From: Hevea brasiliensis
Taxonomy: Eukaryota > Streptophyta > Magnoliopsida > Malpighiales > Euphorbiaceae
Direction of reading: 5' to 3'
Length of the DNA stretch: 64,000 nt
NCBI RefSeq assembly: GCF_030052815.1
Contig: NC_079495.1
Span: forward strand, 112,865,677 to 112,929,676
In this document: positions 47,990-58,849 of the stretch, piece after piece
How positions within the stretch are numbered: the first letter of the stretch is position 1
Layout: each line of letters begins with the position of its first letter
Translations under genes and position numbers: made by a program
Notes under the pieces: generated by a model
Database searches by the model: none
What the model saw: only the letters and a program-made list of their open reading frames with translations
What the model was told of the DNA's origin: nothing

Positions 47990-50668
47990 AATTTGGATTG
48001 GTTAGGCTTAGTATGTTGACAGCTTGACCTAGGTCCCTTTCAGGAACCAAATATGAAAATTTACCACCCAATTGGTGTGAGGCCGATTGGGAATGAAACC
48101 AAACACAAAATGGACCATTTTTCATTCAGGAATCATGCCCAGAAAATGACCATAACTTAGTGAACAATTAGGCTAAATCCGGATTTGGGCACACTGCCCT
48201 GTACAAAAATGACCAAATGAATAGTAGTTACTTAAATGACCATAACTTGGTCTAGGAAGGTCCAAATGACTTGAATCTTATATCGATGGAAAGCTGAGAC
48301 ATAGAACTATAACTTTTATGAAGAACACAAACCTAAATTCTGGCCATAACCTATCCAAAAAGTCACCTGCAGTCAGCACACCAAAACTGTTAGTATCCAG
48401 AAATTGCCCATAATTCTGGATAACACCAAATCCGGCCAGCCTTAGAAAAATAGGCATAACTTGGGCTACATAACTCCAAATACAGTAATTCAAAAACGAA
48501 ATCAAAGCGAAGACAATAAGGAACAACTTTGATGAAGGACACTTAGCCAAATTCTCACAGTAACCAGACCAATGTAATAGTAGAAAACAAGGGACCAAAA
48601 CTGAAAAATTATAATTTCTCTTAGGAGACTTAGAAATGGAAATGGTAATCAATGCCAACAAAATTGACACCCAAAATGTGGTGTATGGGTGCAATTAGAA
48701 CTAATAAACCTATTAAGTATAGAAAAGTCAATATTTTGATTTGAATAGTGCCATAAATAATGCCACTATACACAAAAATGTGAGAGGCCTGAAATTTATA
48801 AACCGTAATAGGTAGGATAAGTCTGCAAAGAAATTATTAGAATTTAAGTATTAGAAATGGATACTGAACCACTTTAAATTTATGTGTTTCAGTTGGAAAG
48901 GGATCTTCGAAGGAGAAATGAAAGTTTGAGTAAATTAAGTTGACAAAAGAGATTTGTGCACAACTAATTTTTAATTGATTTTGTTTTGAATATTCCATAT
49001 AATTAAATGACTTTATTTCCCCTATGTATTATGTTTATCAAGTATTGAATGTATTCCAATTATTATTGAATTGGTATAGTATGCATGAGTTTATTTTTAT
49101 GAAATGGTATTTCAACAAGTATTGAGCATTGTTGTAGATTGAATAAATTGTGTTTTTGAAAATTGTGATAGAAATATGTTTTGAAGTGTGATGGGCAATT
49201 TGCATGGAAAAATATAAATTTATGTTTTGAATTTTGATGATCATAAAAAGTACTGGATATTGAAATTGACTTTGAATTAAATTGTGTTGTCATTTATGCT
49301 CACAAAAAGGATAAAGAGATTCATTATATTGTTTTATATCTCACTATAGATGCTTGACTAGGTTATAACCCGTCTCCCTTATTTTTTGAGAAGACAATGG
49401 AGTTAGCTTTATTTTGTTTTGAATACCACGGTATGTGCATAGACATAGATTCTCCTCTAATTAGAGGTTAGATCTAAGTTTTTCGTCGGCCCTTCTAGAA
49501 GTTTCATTATCGTGTTGTGTACTGTGCACGATGACTCGACCTCCCCTACCATAGGGAGTTAGAATCCCGATTCGACCTCCCTGACCATAGGGAGTTAGAA
49601 TCGGCCCAAAGATAGCTCTTTCAGATTAGTCTTGCAGAATTAGTGAGATAAAGAACGGTTTTTGAATAGTAAAGAATTGTGATTTCAATTAGGATTTATG
49701 TATATTTGATTTTATTGAAATTAAAATTTGTTTCCATAAATTACTAGAATTACTTTAAATGTTCAGTTATGATTTGATATATTGAAATTCTTGAGCAGAG
49801 TCATTTTAACAAATGATTTATTTTATTGGTAACAAATATTTTGATTTTTGGAATTTTAATTGAATTTCAAGATTTTCAAATTCTTTGCTAAAATTTTGGT
49901 AAGGTATTGTATATCATGTTTTAAATCACGGTTGTGCACCACTGAGCCACTCAGTGATAGCTTTGTATGTTATCGCAAGTAAAAGTAAAGATAGAGCAGC
50001 CGAGTGAGATTGTCGGTAGCTGCGCCTTGAAGACTCATTGGGATTAACTTCGGGTATATTAGAGGTATACCCTTGTACATTAGATTTTGATGTATGCGTG
50101 TAATTATATGTATGTAAATTGTTTGAGTAGTTGTACAAAAACTCTTGTAATATTATTTTGGTATGTAATGAAATGCATATTATTGTAATGTTCAAATTTA
50201 TTTTGAGTTTTATAATTAATGTAAATTAATTTTTCTTTAGTGGAATATGAATGAAGTTATTTAATATTATTTTTGAAGACGATTGAATTGAGAATTATTT
50301 AGAATTATGGAGTTGGCAGAAATGATGTTGATTTGTGTTGTGGTAGTGGTTGATTTTGATGAAATGAATTATTAGAAGTGTTTTTACAGGTGTTTGAAGA
50401 ACTATTTTTCTCAAATATAGACGGCCCTCTGCCAAAAATTTTCCAAAATTTGCGTAAAAATAAAAATGGATAAAAATTTTAACTAGTCTTTAAACTTTAA
50501 GTAAATATTTTTAATACCTGCTATAAAAGCTCACCACTTTCAAAAAGTAAGAAAATTGTTTTAAAATCCCTTGTAGTGTATTTAATGGGTTATCGGTAGA
50601 TGAAGTCAATAATTTATTAGATATACTACAGGATCATGTTATGCCTTACAGAGGGGTAAGGTGTGATA
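47990..50668 (+). mobile_element. B/D-type LTR fragment in plus orientation, end kept
   Basis: Begins about 1.3 kb into the LTR (gacagcttgacctaggtccc matches the region near 46325) and ends aggggtaaggtgtgata at 50668. So the interval 45036-50668 holds two overlapping LTR fragments rather than one 5.6 kb LTR. The last 1.15 kb recurs at 60887-62042. The minus-strand frame 48278-48694 is shadow. Confidence 0.78.
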
Positions 50669-51720
50669 AGGGTCATGTACTTTGCCACAGATAAACTTCT
50701 ATTTCGACCTGAATTCTCCTGCACTCATTCCAAACAAGCTTCTAAGGCTTTTGGGACTCTAAAACATGACTTTTAGGCACTTAATATAAATACTAGAAGA
50801 TCAAAACGAGCAGAAGGGAGTTCTAAGAGTTTGCTTTACTTTCAAACCCTAGTTTCCTAAGTAATTTGGAGAGAATCTGCATTAAGGCTCAAGGAGGAGG
50901 ATTCTCAGTTAAAGTTCAAAAAGTTCAAGGCTGCAGATCTTTGGTCTAGGTTCTTTTGTTTTATTTCTTCAGATTGTCTTATATTCTTTTATTTTAATTT
51001 TATTACATTTATTAAACTTACCATGAGTGAGTAGTTTTTTTAATTCCAGGGTTAGGAGAGTAGCACTTTCAATTTCTATTATGGATATATACTAAAATTA
51101 TCTAATAGATTTGAATTTTGTTTTTTGATTCAATATTATGTGTTCTTAATGCATGCTATGTGTTGGTACCCACCTAGTCATGATCTAAGATACTAATTAA
51201 AGAACTAAAAGGTGAAGATTAATATTAGAAATCAGGATTTCAAACCTAGAAAATCTAACCTAGAGATAGGTTGAAATTCTTTATGGAGTTACATAATTAA
51301 TCAAAGAGCTTAAAGGGTTTTAATTAAAATTGATCACCATGAAAGCAGGGTTCAAGTTAATTAAAATACACCTTAAGTTCCTTGAGAGAGGACTTAGGAT
51401 ATCTTAGAATTAATTTTCATCAAAATAACAATTTTCAATTTGTTAGATAGGTAAAGTTAAGTCCATAATAAGATTGAAGTGTGAAGTTTGAACCCCTAAC
51501 TCTGGAATGTTATCATCCATTGGTGTTTTAGTTTAATTAATTGTTTTAGATTTTATTTCTTTTAATGTATATTTAATTACTATTTCTCTATAACTCAATC
51601 GTCTAGATAATTAAAATCACTATAGTTTAGTACTCAACACGGTTCTCGTGGTAATGATAGTCTGCTCATCACTTTATTACTTGTTAATAATCCGTGCACA
51701 TGTGGGGTTGTAAACCAACA
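50669..51720 (+). mobile_element. LTR family G fragment, 3' part
   Basis: Begins agggtcatgtactttgccac, matching 44545 onward, and ends near ggggttgtaaaccaaca. It contains typical late-LTR sequence (caacacggttctcgtggtaat). No primer site follows. Confidence 0.55.
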
Positions 51721-52123
51721 AATAGAAACCAATGGGAAAAGTTAGACAAGATCTTGAATTTAATTTTAAGCCCAATAATTGCAAAAAAAAAAAAAAAAAT
51801 GAAGAATTGAGGAAAATATGAGCCATGAAAGTTGGCTAAACTATAGATCGTGATTTGTAGACACTTTAATTTTGGATAGCCATAACATACCTAATTTAAT
51901 AGCTTTTTTCATGATTCTTAAGGTTAAAATTTTTAGAATTTCTTGAAGATTATAATTATAATTTTTATACAATTTTTACAAAAACATAAGTATATGAAAA
52001 TTAATTAAAAATGAAATGACAGAAATAAAAATATGTGTAGAGTTGTTATGACCCTCAATTTTATCACATATACATGAATGTTATGAACATATGAGACCAT
52101 GTAAAGGCACATGAACATTAAAG

Positions 52124-52180
<57 letters not shown>

Positions 52181-52186
52181 CATATT
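51721..52186 (-). mobile_element. H-like repeat fragment, reversed
   Basis: The stretch agccataacatacc...agcttttttcatgattctt resembles the reverse complement of 59350-59410 in the H copy. It includes an A-rich tract at 51782-51800 and ends in the AT microsatellite. Confidence 0.45.
52127..52179. repeat. (AT)n microsatellite
   Basis: 53 bases of pure AT dinucleotide. The duplicate locus has 15 bases (63494-63508). Confidence 0.97.
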
Positions 52187-52499
52187 GGAAGTGTTTTTCA
52201 CAGATTCCGAAGAAATATTTTCTCTATTTTTAGCCGGTACTCTGCCAGATTTTCTATAAAACTTGCGGAACCTCAAATAAATTTATGATTTCATTAAATG
52301 ACTTAAAGGAATTATACTTCATAAATTGTACTTCATAACTATGAAAAAATAAATAATGAAATACTTCACAAATTGTACTTCATAACTATGAAAAAATAAA
52401 TAAGAAAGGATAAAAATAATTAAAACAAAATATGGTGTTCCGGTACACTGTGTGGCATATCTAACTCGGCTACACTGTAGACGGGTAAGGGGTGTCACA
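52187..52499 (+). mobile_element. C-family LTR 3' fragment, plus orientation
   Basis: Ends actcggctacactgtagacg ggtaaggggtgtcaca, the reverse complement of the C LTR start; preceded by the gccggtactctgccagatttt block found in C and A. It is truncated on the left, directly at the duplication edge, and is not followed by a primer site. Confidence 0.8.
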
Positions 52500-52740
52500 T
52501 GGACCTAGGAGTCTTAATCCATGCTTTGATAATAATAAATAATTAGTGTGCTACTAATCTTCCTTGAAAGTGTTTGTGTTGAGATTATAGGTCCCAAGTT
52601 CAAAATTGAGAAATTATTTCAAATTAAGATTGAAAGAGAGCAAAAAATTGAAGCAAATATCATGGAGATACTACAATGTAAATTTTTCTTTTATTTTGTG
52701 AATCTCAATTGGTTGGTTATGGTGGCTCAAGTCTAAGTGT

Positions 52741-53305
52741 CTCTAAATTTCTTAGTGTCTCTATTTTACAACTTTTTCTTCACCAAGGGAGTAAAATGAA
52801 ATTTTCACTTTTGGAAAATGTAAATTTGTAAAGTGTTTTCATTGAAAATTTTATCAAATTAGCTTTCCAATGGTTCAAACAGATCAAAAATCCAAGTTCA
52901 AGTCAAAAAGTTATGAGTTTGTGAATCTCTAAGCTTCTTAGTGTCTCTATTTTTAACTTTTTCTTGACCAAGGAGAGTAAAATAAAATTTTTACTTTTGG
53001 GAAATGCAAATTTATTTTTGACATTGTTTTCATTTAAAAATTTATCATATTAGTTTTCCAACGATTCAAACGGATCAAAAATTTGAGTTCAAGTCAAAAA
53101 GTTATGAATTTGTGAATCTCTAAACTTCTTAGTCTTTATTTTTAACTTTTCTTGACCAAGGAGGAGTAAGTGAAACTTTTAATTTTGAGAAATGTAAATA
53201 TGTTTTTGAAAGTGTTTTTATTAAAAAAAATTATCAAATTAGCTTTCTAACGATTTAAATGGATTAAAAATCTAAGTACGGGTTAAAAAGTATGAGTTTT
53301 TGAAG
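52741..53305 (+). repeat. Threefold tandem repeat of about 188 bp in the copia LTR
   Basis: Units begin with ctctaa(a/g)nttcttag at 52741, 52927 and 53118 (periods 186 and 191). Each contains tttttctt(g/c)accaagg, then tcaaattagctttccaa and gttatgagtttgtgaa. Confidence 0.88.
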
Positions 53306-53606
53306 CCTAAGTGTCCTTTTGTCTAGAGCATTTCAGCAGTCGAAAATGGGAGCTTCGGCAACCAAAGTTTACTCCTTAAATGATGGTTTTTTATTATTTA
53401 AACTCTTTTTGTCTAAAGAGCATTTTGGCAATCGAAAGTGGAAACTTCGATAGTCGAAGTTCACTTTTTAAATAGTGTTTTTTAGTGAAGTAAAGAACTT
53501 CGGTAGCTGAACTTGGATTTCTGAGACTCAATAAAATAGAGTTTTGGGTAGTTAAACAGCTATATTTACATTTAATGCACCCCAACAGTCATTTTCTTTA
53601 CAAAAC

Positions 53607-53614
53607 TATAAATA
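53607..53614 (+). promoter_or_regulatory. TATA box of the copia LTR
   Basis: TATAAATA in the context aaaactataaatagagg, about 500 bases before the LTR end, a normal place for an LTR promoter. Confidence 0.6.
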
Positions 53615-54120
53615 GAGGCCATTATGACAGGAGGAATAGAACAACAACTATTTCTTGAGAATTTATTATATTCGAATAATTTTTTCTTCTTCTCTCTCTT
53701 TAGAACTTGAGCTACCATAATTGATTATTGAGAGCTTGATATTTTGAGTTGTAATTTCTTTATTCTGAGAGTTAGTTCAAGGTTGCTGTGAGCATTTATT
53801 ATAACTTGAGAGTGATAGAGTATTAAATTGCTCTTGAGTGTAAAGGGATTTGTAAAAGAGCAAGGGTTTGCTTTTGTGATAATTGTAAGGGATTTATTCT
53901 TCACCCAAAGAAGAATTTTAGTGGAGCTAACTCTCAAGGAGAGCCTTGAGGAGAGGACATAGTCTTGGGATAGCCAAACTTCTATAAAATTCCTTGTGTT
54001 CTTTCTTTCCTTCCTTTTTTTTTTGTGCTCTTTAATCAAAATTTCTCTTAGTCTTCAAATTTTTTAATTAACACCCATTTCACCCCCCCCCCCTCTTGGG
54101 TTGCCATAAGAGATAACAAG

Positions 54121-54132
54121 TGGCATTAGAGC
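54121..54132 (+). other. Degenerate copia primer binding site (tRNA-iMet)
   Basis: TGGCATTAGAGC differs at two positions from TGGTATCAGAGC and lies two bases after the LTR end. Confidence 0.75.
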
Positions 54133-54174
54133 TGGTCTCTATTCAATGACTTAATCATCTTGGATCAAAGATCA

Positions 54175-55475
54175 ATGGCAACCTTCAATATACAAGAAGG
54201 TCAATCGATGGTAAGACCTCCCTTCTTTGATGGGAATGACTTCTTATATTAGAAAAATAGAATGTTTTATTTTCTTAAATTAGAAGAAGTTGACTTGTGG
54301 CATGTTGTAGAGAATGGGCCATTCACCCGAACTAAAATTGTACATGGTGTGCATGTAACTAATCCAAAGGGTGAATTAAGTGAGCATGAGAAAAGAAGAG
54401 TAGCTCTAAATGATAAAGCTATTCATCTTTTATTTTATGCACTAAGTAGAAGTGAATATAATAAAATGTGTATGAAGTATACTACAAAAGAAATTTGGGA
54501 TGCTTTGGTGGTTACTCATGAGGGTACTAATCAAGTGAAGGAGAATAAGATGGATTCCCTCATCTATCAATATGAGTTATTCAAGATAAAATCGAGTGAG
54601 ACCATAAGTCAAATGTATGAAAGATTTGTGAAGATTATAGGAGGAATTAAATTGTGGAGATTATAGGAGGAATTAAATCCCTTAGGAAGACATTCACGAA
54701 TGAGGAACTAGTAAAGAAGATTCTAAGAAGTCTTCCTAAGGAGTGGCTATCCAAAGTAACTGCATTCAAGGATTCCAAGGACTTGAGCAAGGTACAACTT
54801 GATGAGCTCTTGGGAAATCTCATTGATTGTGAAATAACCCTTAAAAGAAAGCAAGTGGAGGAACCCAACAAAGCCAAGAAGAACATTGCCTTTAAACTAT
54901 CTTCTAAAAACTCAAGTGATGAAGATGATGAGTTTGATAAGGAAGAGTTGGCTCTAGTGATAAGGAGAATAAGAAAGATGCTCCTCTAAAACAAGAAGTT
55001 CATCTCAAAGAGGAACTTCAAGAAGGACAAGGGTGAAAGTAGCAAGAGGAATCCTCCCATATGCTTTGAATGCAATAAGCCGGGTCACATTAGAATGGAT
55101 TGTCCCAAATTGAAAAAGCCTTTCAGGAAGTTCAAAAAAAAAACACTTAAAGCAACATGGGATGAATCAAGTGACTCCAAAGATAAGGAGATTGGTGATC
55201 AAGTTGCCCAAATGTGCTTCATGGCAATGGAGGAAAGCTCCAATGAGGTAACTTTAAATGATGATGTTGTTGAATTTTCTTATGATGAACTAGTTAGTGC
55301 TCTTAAAGTTATGAATGATGAACTAGAATTAGGTCATAAGAAGAATAAACTTTTGAAAAGTGAGCTTGCTTATTTAAGGAAGGAAAATGAGACCTCATCT
55401 AAGGATGATAGACCTTTAAATAGTAATATGCAAAAATCCTTAGATAAGCTCTCATTAGAAAATGAGAAGTTGTAA
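54175..55475 (+). pseudogene. Copia Gag, N-terminal and central part, broken
   Basis: Starts at ATG 54175 (MATFNIQEGQSMVRPPFFDG). A TAG replaces the expected tryptophan in FLY-KNRM. The UBN2-type Gag domain follows (LWHVVENGP, MYERFVKIIGGIK). A 26-bp duplication at 54632-54683 shifts the frame; it resumes with SLRKTFTNEELVKKILRSLP. A stop near 54987 precedes a complete CX2CX4HX4C knuckle CFECNKPGHIRMDC at about 55062-55103, then a long acidic coiled-coil-like tail (FSYDELVSALKVMNDELELG). Ty1/copia is secure; the lineage is not. Confidence 0.85.
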
Positions 55476-56157
55476 AATGAAATTGTTGAGCTAAAAACTT
55501 CTCTTTCCATATTTGCTAAAGGAAAGGATAAACTTGATGCAATTTTGGACCCTCAAAGATCTCCCAGCATTAGGTATGGACTTGGCTATAACCAATTTGC
55601 TCAAGCACCTCCTTCCAAGACTACTTTTGTTAAAGCATCTAGTTCTAATGAGCCTAGTCCCCAAGTGCCTAGTCCAAAGGTGTCCAATCCTAAAGGACAA
55701 GAACCAAAGATATCTAGTGGAAATGAAACTAGAAAGACTTCATTTCATCAACATGCCCCTAGATAAAATGTAAATACGACATATACATATAGGAGAGTTG
55801 CATCTAGGCCAAACTTTCATAGGAAATATGCCCTAGGCCTTATAACTATCATCACACTCATCACGCCTCATGCTCAAATGTACATAATGGAGTCAAAAAG
55901 AATGGTTACATGATACCATATGCACATTCTCATATATATAGACCAAGAACAAGAAGGTTTAATGGTCATTGTCACTATTGTTACAGGTTTTGTAACATCA
56001 ACTATAAGTGTGCCATTAGGAAAGTCCATCTTGGATTTGGTAAAATATTTAATTCATATGATGGAACTACTAACCCCTAAGGGCCCAAGTACATTTAGGT
56101 ACCTAAAGTAAATTGATTTATGTTGTATAAGTGTGCTTGAAATCCTCAAAGCTTGAA
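55476..56157 (+). pseudogene. Copia Gag C-terminal part and second knuckle, broken
   Basis: After a stop at 55473-55475 the frame continues with ILDPQRSPSIRYGLGYNQFA, a plant copia hallmark, then a Pro/Ser/Lys-rich linker. Near 55970-56011 a second knuckle reads CHYCYRFCNINYKC, in which the zinc-binding His has become Asn. Several stops and frame changes follow. Small open frames at 55513, 55545 and 55920 are parts or shadows of this. Confidence 0.7.
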
Positions 56158-57062
56158 AGCATGTGGTATTTGGATAGTGGATGTTCAAGACACATGACTA
56201 GAAATGCCAACCTTTTCCTTTCACTTGAAAAGAGAGATGGAGGTGGGCAAGTGACCTTTGGTGACAATGGTAAAGGTTAAATTATGGGGATATGTAAGAT
56301 TAGTAAGGAAAACTCCCTAATTCTTGACAAGGCACTCTTGGTTGATGGTTTAAAACATAATTTGCTTAGTGTTAATCAATTATGTGATAAAGGTTGTGGA
56401 GTCATTTTTTAGTCTAAATCTTGCTTTGTGTCTAGAATGTGTGATAATAAAATGTTGTTTATTGGTGAACGAATTTAAAATATTTATGTTATAGATTTGC
56501 ATGCTTTGTCTAACCAAGATGTCAAGTGCTTTATTTCTATTAGTGATAACTTTCAGACTTGGCATAGAAAGCTTGCACATGCTAGTGTGGACCTTTTTGC
56601 AAACTTGAACAAGGATGAGCTAGTTGATGGGCTACCAAAGATCAAGTTTTAAAAAGATAAGGTGTGTGATGCATGCCAAATGGGTAGCAAGTCAAGAGCT
56701 CTTTTAAATCTATTTGTAAGGTATCTACTTCTAAACCCCTTCAATTGTCGCATATGAATTTGTTTGGTCCTACTAGAGTAGCTAGCTTAAGTGGCGCATA
56801 TTATGCTTTTGTGATTATTGATGACTACTCTAGATATACTTGGGTTGCATTCCTTGTTCATAAGGATGACCGTTTTGATGTTTTTGAGAGATTTTCAAAA
56901 AAGGTACAAAATGAAAAAGGTTTTCAAATTTCTTATATTAGGAGTGATCATAGTAGAGAATTTCAAAATGAGAAATTTGAAAAGTTTTGTAATTCACTAG
57001 GGATCACTTATAACTTTTCTTCTCCTAGGACTTCCTAATAAAATGGCATTGTAAAAAAAAAA
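56158..57062 (+). pseudogene. Copia protease and integrase N-terminal/core, broken
   Basis: Protease: WYLDSGCSRHMT at about 56162-56197 keeps the DSG active site. GAG-pre-integrase and zinc motif: WHRKLAHAS and CDACQMGSKS. Integrase core: IIDDYSRYTWVAFLVHKDD with the first Asp, YIRSDHSREFQNEKFEKFC with the second. The last acidic residue is lost: NGIVKKK stands where the family has a V-E-R-K type segment. At least five in-frame stops are present. Confidence 0.85.
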
Positions 57063-57677
57063 TAAGTCTCTTTTAGACATGGGGAGGACTATATTAAATG
57101 AATATAACTTGCCTAATTATTTGTTGACGGAAGCCATTAATACAGCTTGTTATGTTTTAAATAGAGTTTTGATTAGACCTTTTTTAAAGAAAACCCTTTA
57201 TGAGCTATGGAATGGCAAGAAACCTAAAGTAGGTTATTTTAGAGTTTTTGGTTGTAAATGCTTCATTTGATTATTAAAGATAATCTAGATAAATTTGGCT
57301 CCAAAATTAATGAAGGTATCTTCTTAGGGTACTCTATATCTAGTAAAGCATATATAGTTTTTAATAAGAGAACTTTAGTTATTGAAGAGTCAATGCATGT
57401 TGTATTTGATGAAGCTAACCCCTTTGGTCCTAGAAAGGATATTTCTTATGATGATGATATTATAGGTAATTTTGATGAGTTGACTCTCGAAGATCCTCAA
57501 TCTAGTGAAAATCAAGATCAACTCAATGAAGATCCCTTAAAGGATTTGAGAGATGATGAAGTTGAGCTTTAAGAGCAACAAAGTTAACTAGTTCCTCATC
57601 AAGGAGTTTAACAAGATCTACCTAAAGAATGGACCTTCAAGAAGGATCATCCTAAGGACATAATCATTGGTGATACA
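57063..57677 (+). pseudogene. Copia integrase C-terminal part and linker, broken
   Basis: Reads ILNEYNLPNYLLTEAINTAC, YELWNGKKPKVGYFRVFGCK, then after a frameshift near 57268 GIFLGYSISSKAYIVFNKRT and an acidic linker ending at 57572. These are standard copia integrase C-terminal signatures. Confidence 0.83.
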
Positions 57678-58086
57678 TTGAAAGGGTTAACAACTAGATC
57701 TTCTCTTAGAAATAAATGTAATAACCTTGCATTCATTTCTCAAATAGAACCTAAGGGCATAGATGAGGCCATAAATAATGAGGGTTGGGTACTTGCAATG
57801 CAAGACAAACTCAACCAATTTGAAAGAAATAAGGTTTGGACATTAGTTCCTAGGCTAAAGGATCATCCATCCATAGGCACCAAATGGGTGTTTAGAAATA
57901 AGTTAGATGAAGATAGAAGCATAATTAGGAATAAGGCTAGGTTAGTAGCCAAAGGCTATGACCAAGAGGAGGGTATTGACTATGATGAAACTTTTGCCAC
58001 TGTAGCTAGATTAGAAGCCATTAGAATTTTGCTTGCATATGCATCATACATGAATTTTAAAACTCTTGCAAATGGATGTTAAAAGT
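57678..58086 (+). pseudogene. Copia reverse transcriptase, N-terminal third, truncated
   Basis: [19 protein letters not shown], then [61 protein letters not shown] one-base change shifts the frame at the segment before QMDVK, and at 58086 the sequence stops abruptly at the start of repeat H. The rest of reverse transcriptase, RNase H and the 3' LTR are missing. Confidence 0.87.
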
Positions 58087-58439
58087 TGTAGATCCTTATT
58101 TTATGATTTATTATGAGTACACATTAAGGCTCTAGGGAACCCGATGATAAAAAATTATATAACTGTAAGATGTAATTGGAGGCATGAAACTAAATTATTA
58201 ATTACATGGCATGATCTTGAAAAAAAAATAATAATATATTTTTTGAAAAATTAATTTAATTAAATTTAAATAAAATTTTATTTTGTTTAAATTTAATATG
58301 GATAGTTTTTAAATAGACCTAATTAAGTTTAATTGGGCCCCATGGGTCTAAAAAAGCCTAGTTAAGAATTTTAAATAGAACCCATTTAATTTATTTTCTG
58401 AAAATTAAAATCAGAAAATATCTTTTTCTTTCTCCCCCT

Positions 58440-58835
58440 CCCATACAAACTCTCTCTCCGACTTAGCCCCACTCTCTTCCTCACTCCCTATTGGTGCCAC
58501 TCCCTCTCCCTCTCTTCCTATTGGTTGAAATACTTCATCCATATTCTAGTCTCACCCAAATTTCACAAACCCAGTTGTTTAAGTTATCTGAACCTTATCA
58601 CCCTAGGATTTCAAATCCTACCACACCTCTTTCCATCTCCCATACAAACTCTCTATCCTACTCGGCCCCACTCTCTTCCTTACTCCCTATTGGTGCTGCG
58701 CCCTCTCCGTTTCTTCCTATTGGTTGAAACGCCTTACCCATATCCCAATTTCACTAAAATTCTGCAATCCCAGTTGTTTAAGTTATCTAAACCATATCAC
58801 CCTAGGACTCCAAACCCTATCACACCTCTCTCCCA
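58440..58835 (+). repeat. Tandem duplication of a 199-bp promoter unit
   Basis: Two units, 58440-58638 and 58639-58835. Each has cccatacaaactctct, two CCTATTGG motifs (58487, 58517; 58686, 58716) and cccagttgtttaagttatct. Confidence 0.9.
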
Positions 58836-58841
58836 AAACCC

Positions 58842-58849
58842 TATAAATA
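58842..58849 (+). promoter_or_regulatory. TATA box of repeat H
   Basis: TATAAATA in ccctataaatatcc, just after the duplicated CCAAT unit. The reversed H copy has its own at 63723-63730. Confidence 0.6.

Larger units (their letters stand above)
49516..52186. repeat. Segmental direct duplication, copy 1
   Basis: Matches 60887-63515 at high identity with only scattered differences. It spans three unrelated pieces (LTR end, G LTR fragment, H-like tail), so the whole composite was copied after it had formed. Confidence 0.9.
52500..54118 (+). mobile_element. Ty1/copia 5' LTR (start not defined)
   Basis: Non-coding stretch leading to the copia primer site. It holds a threefold repeat (52741-53305), several 'cttcggcaaccaaag'-type units near 53345-53510, a TATA box at 53607-53614, and ends gagataaca at 54118. 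I cannot locate the LTR start, and the matching 3' LTR is absent from the window, so the LTR call rests on primer site and layout. Confidence 0.65.

Noticed and set aside
48278..48694. 138-codon minus-strand frame
   Set aside because: Lies in B/D-type LTR, and the homologous copy at 46665-46913 gives a different, shorter product.
52500..52535. Second primer binding site after the C-family LTR fragment
   Set aside because: tggacctaggag and catgctttgataata only loosely resemble leader sequence; no TGGTATCAGAGC is present.
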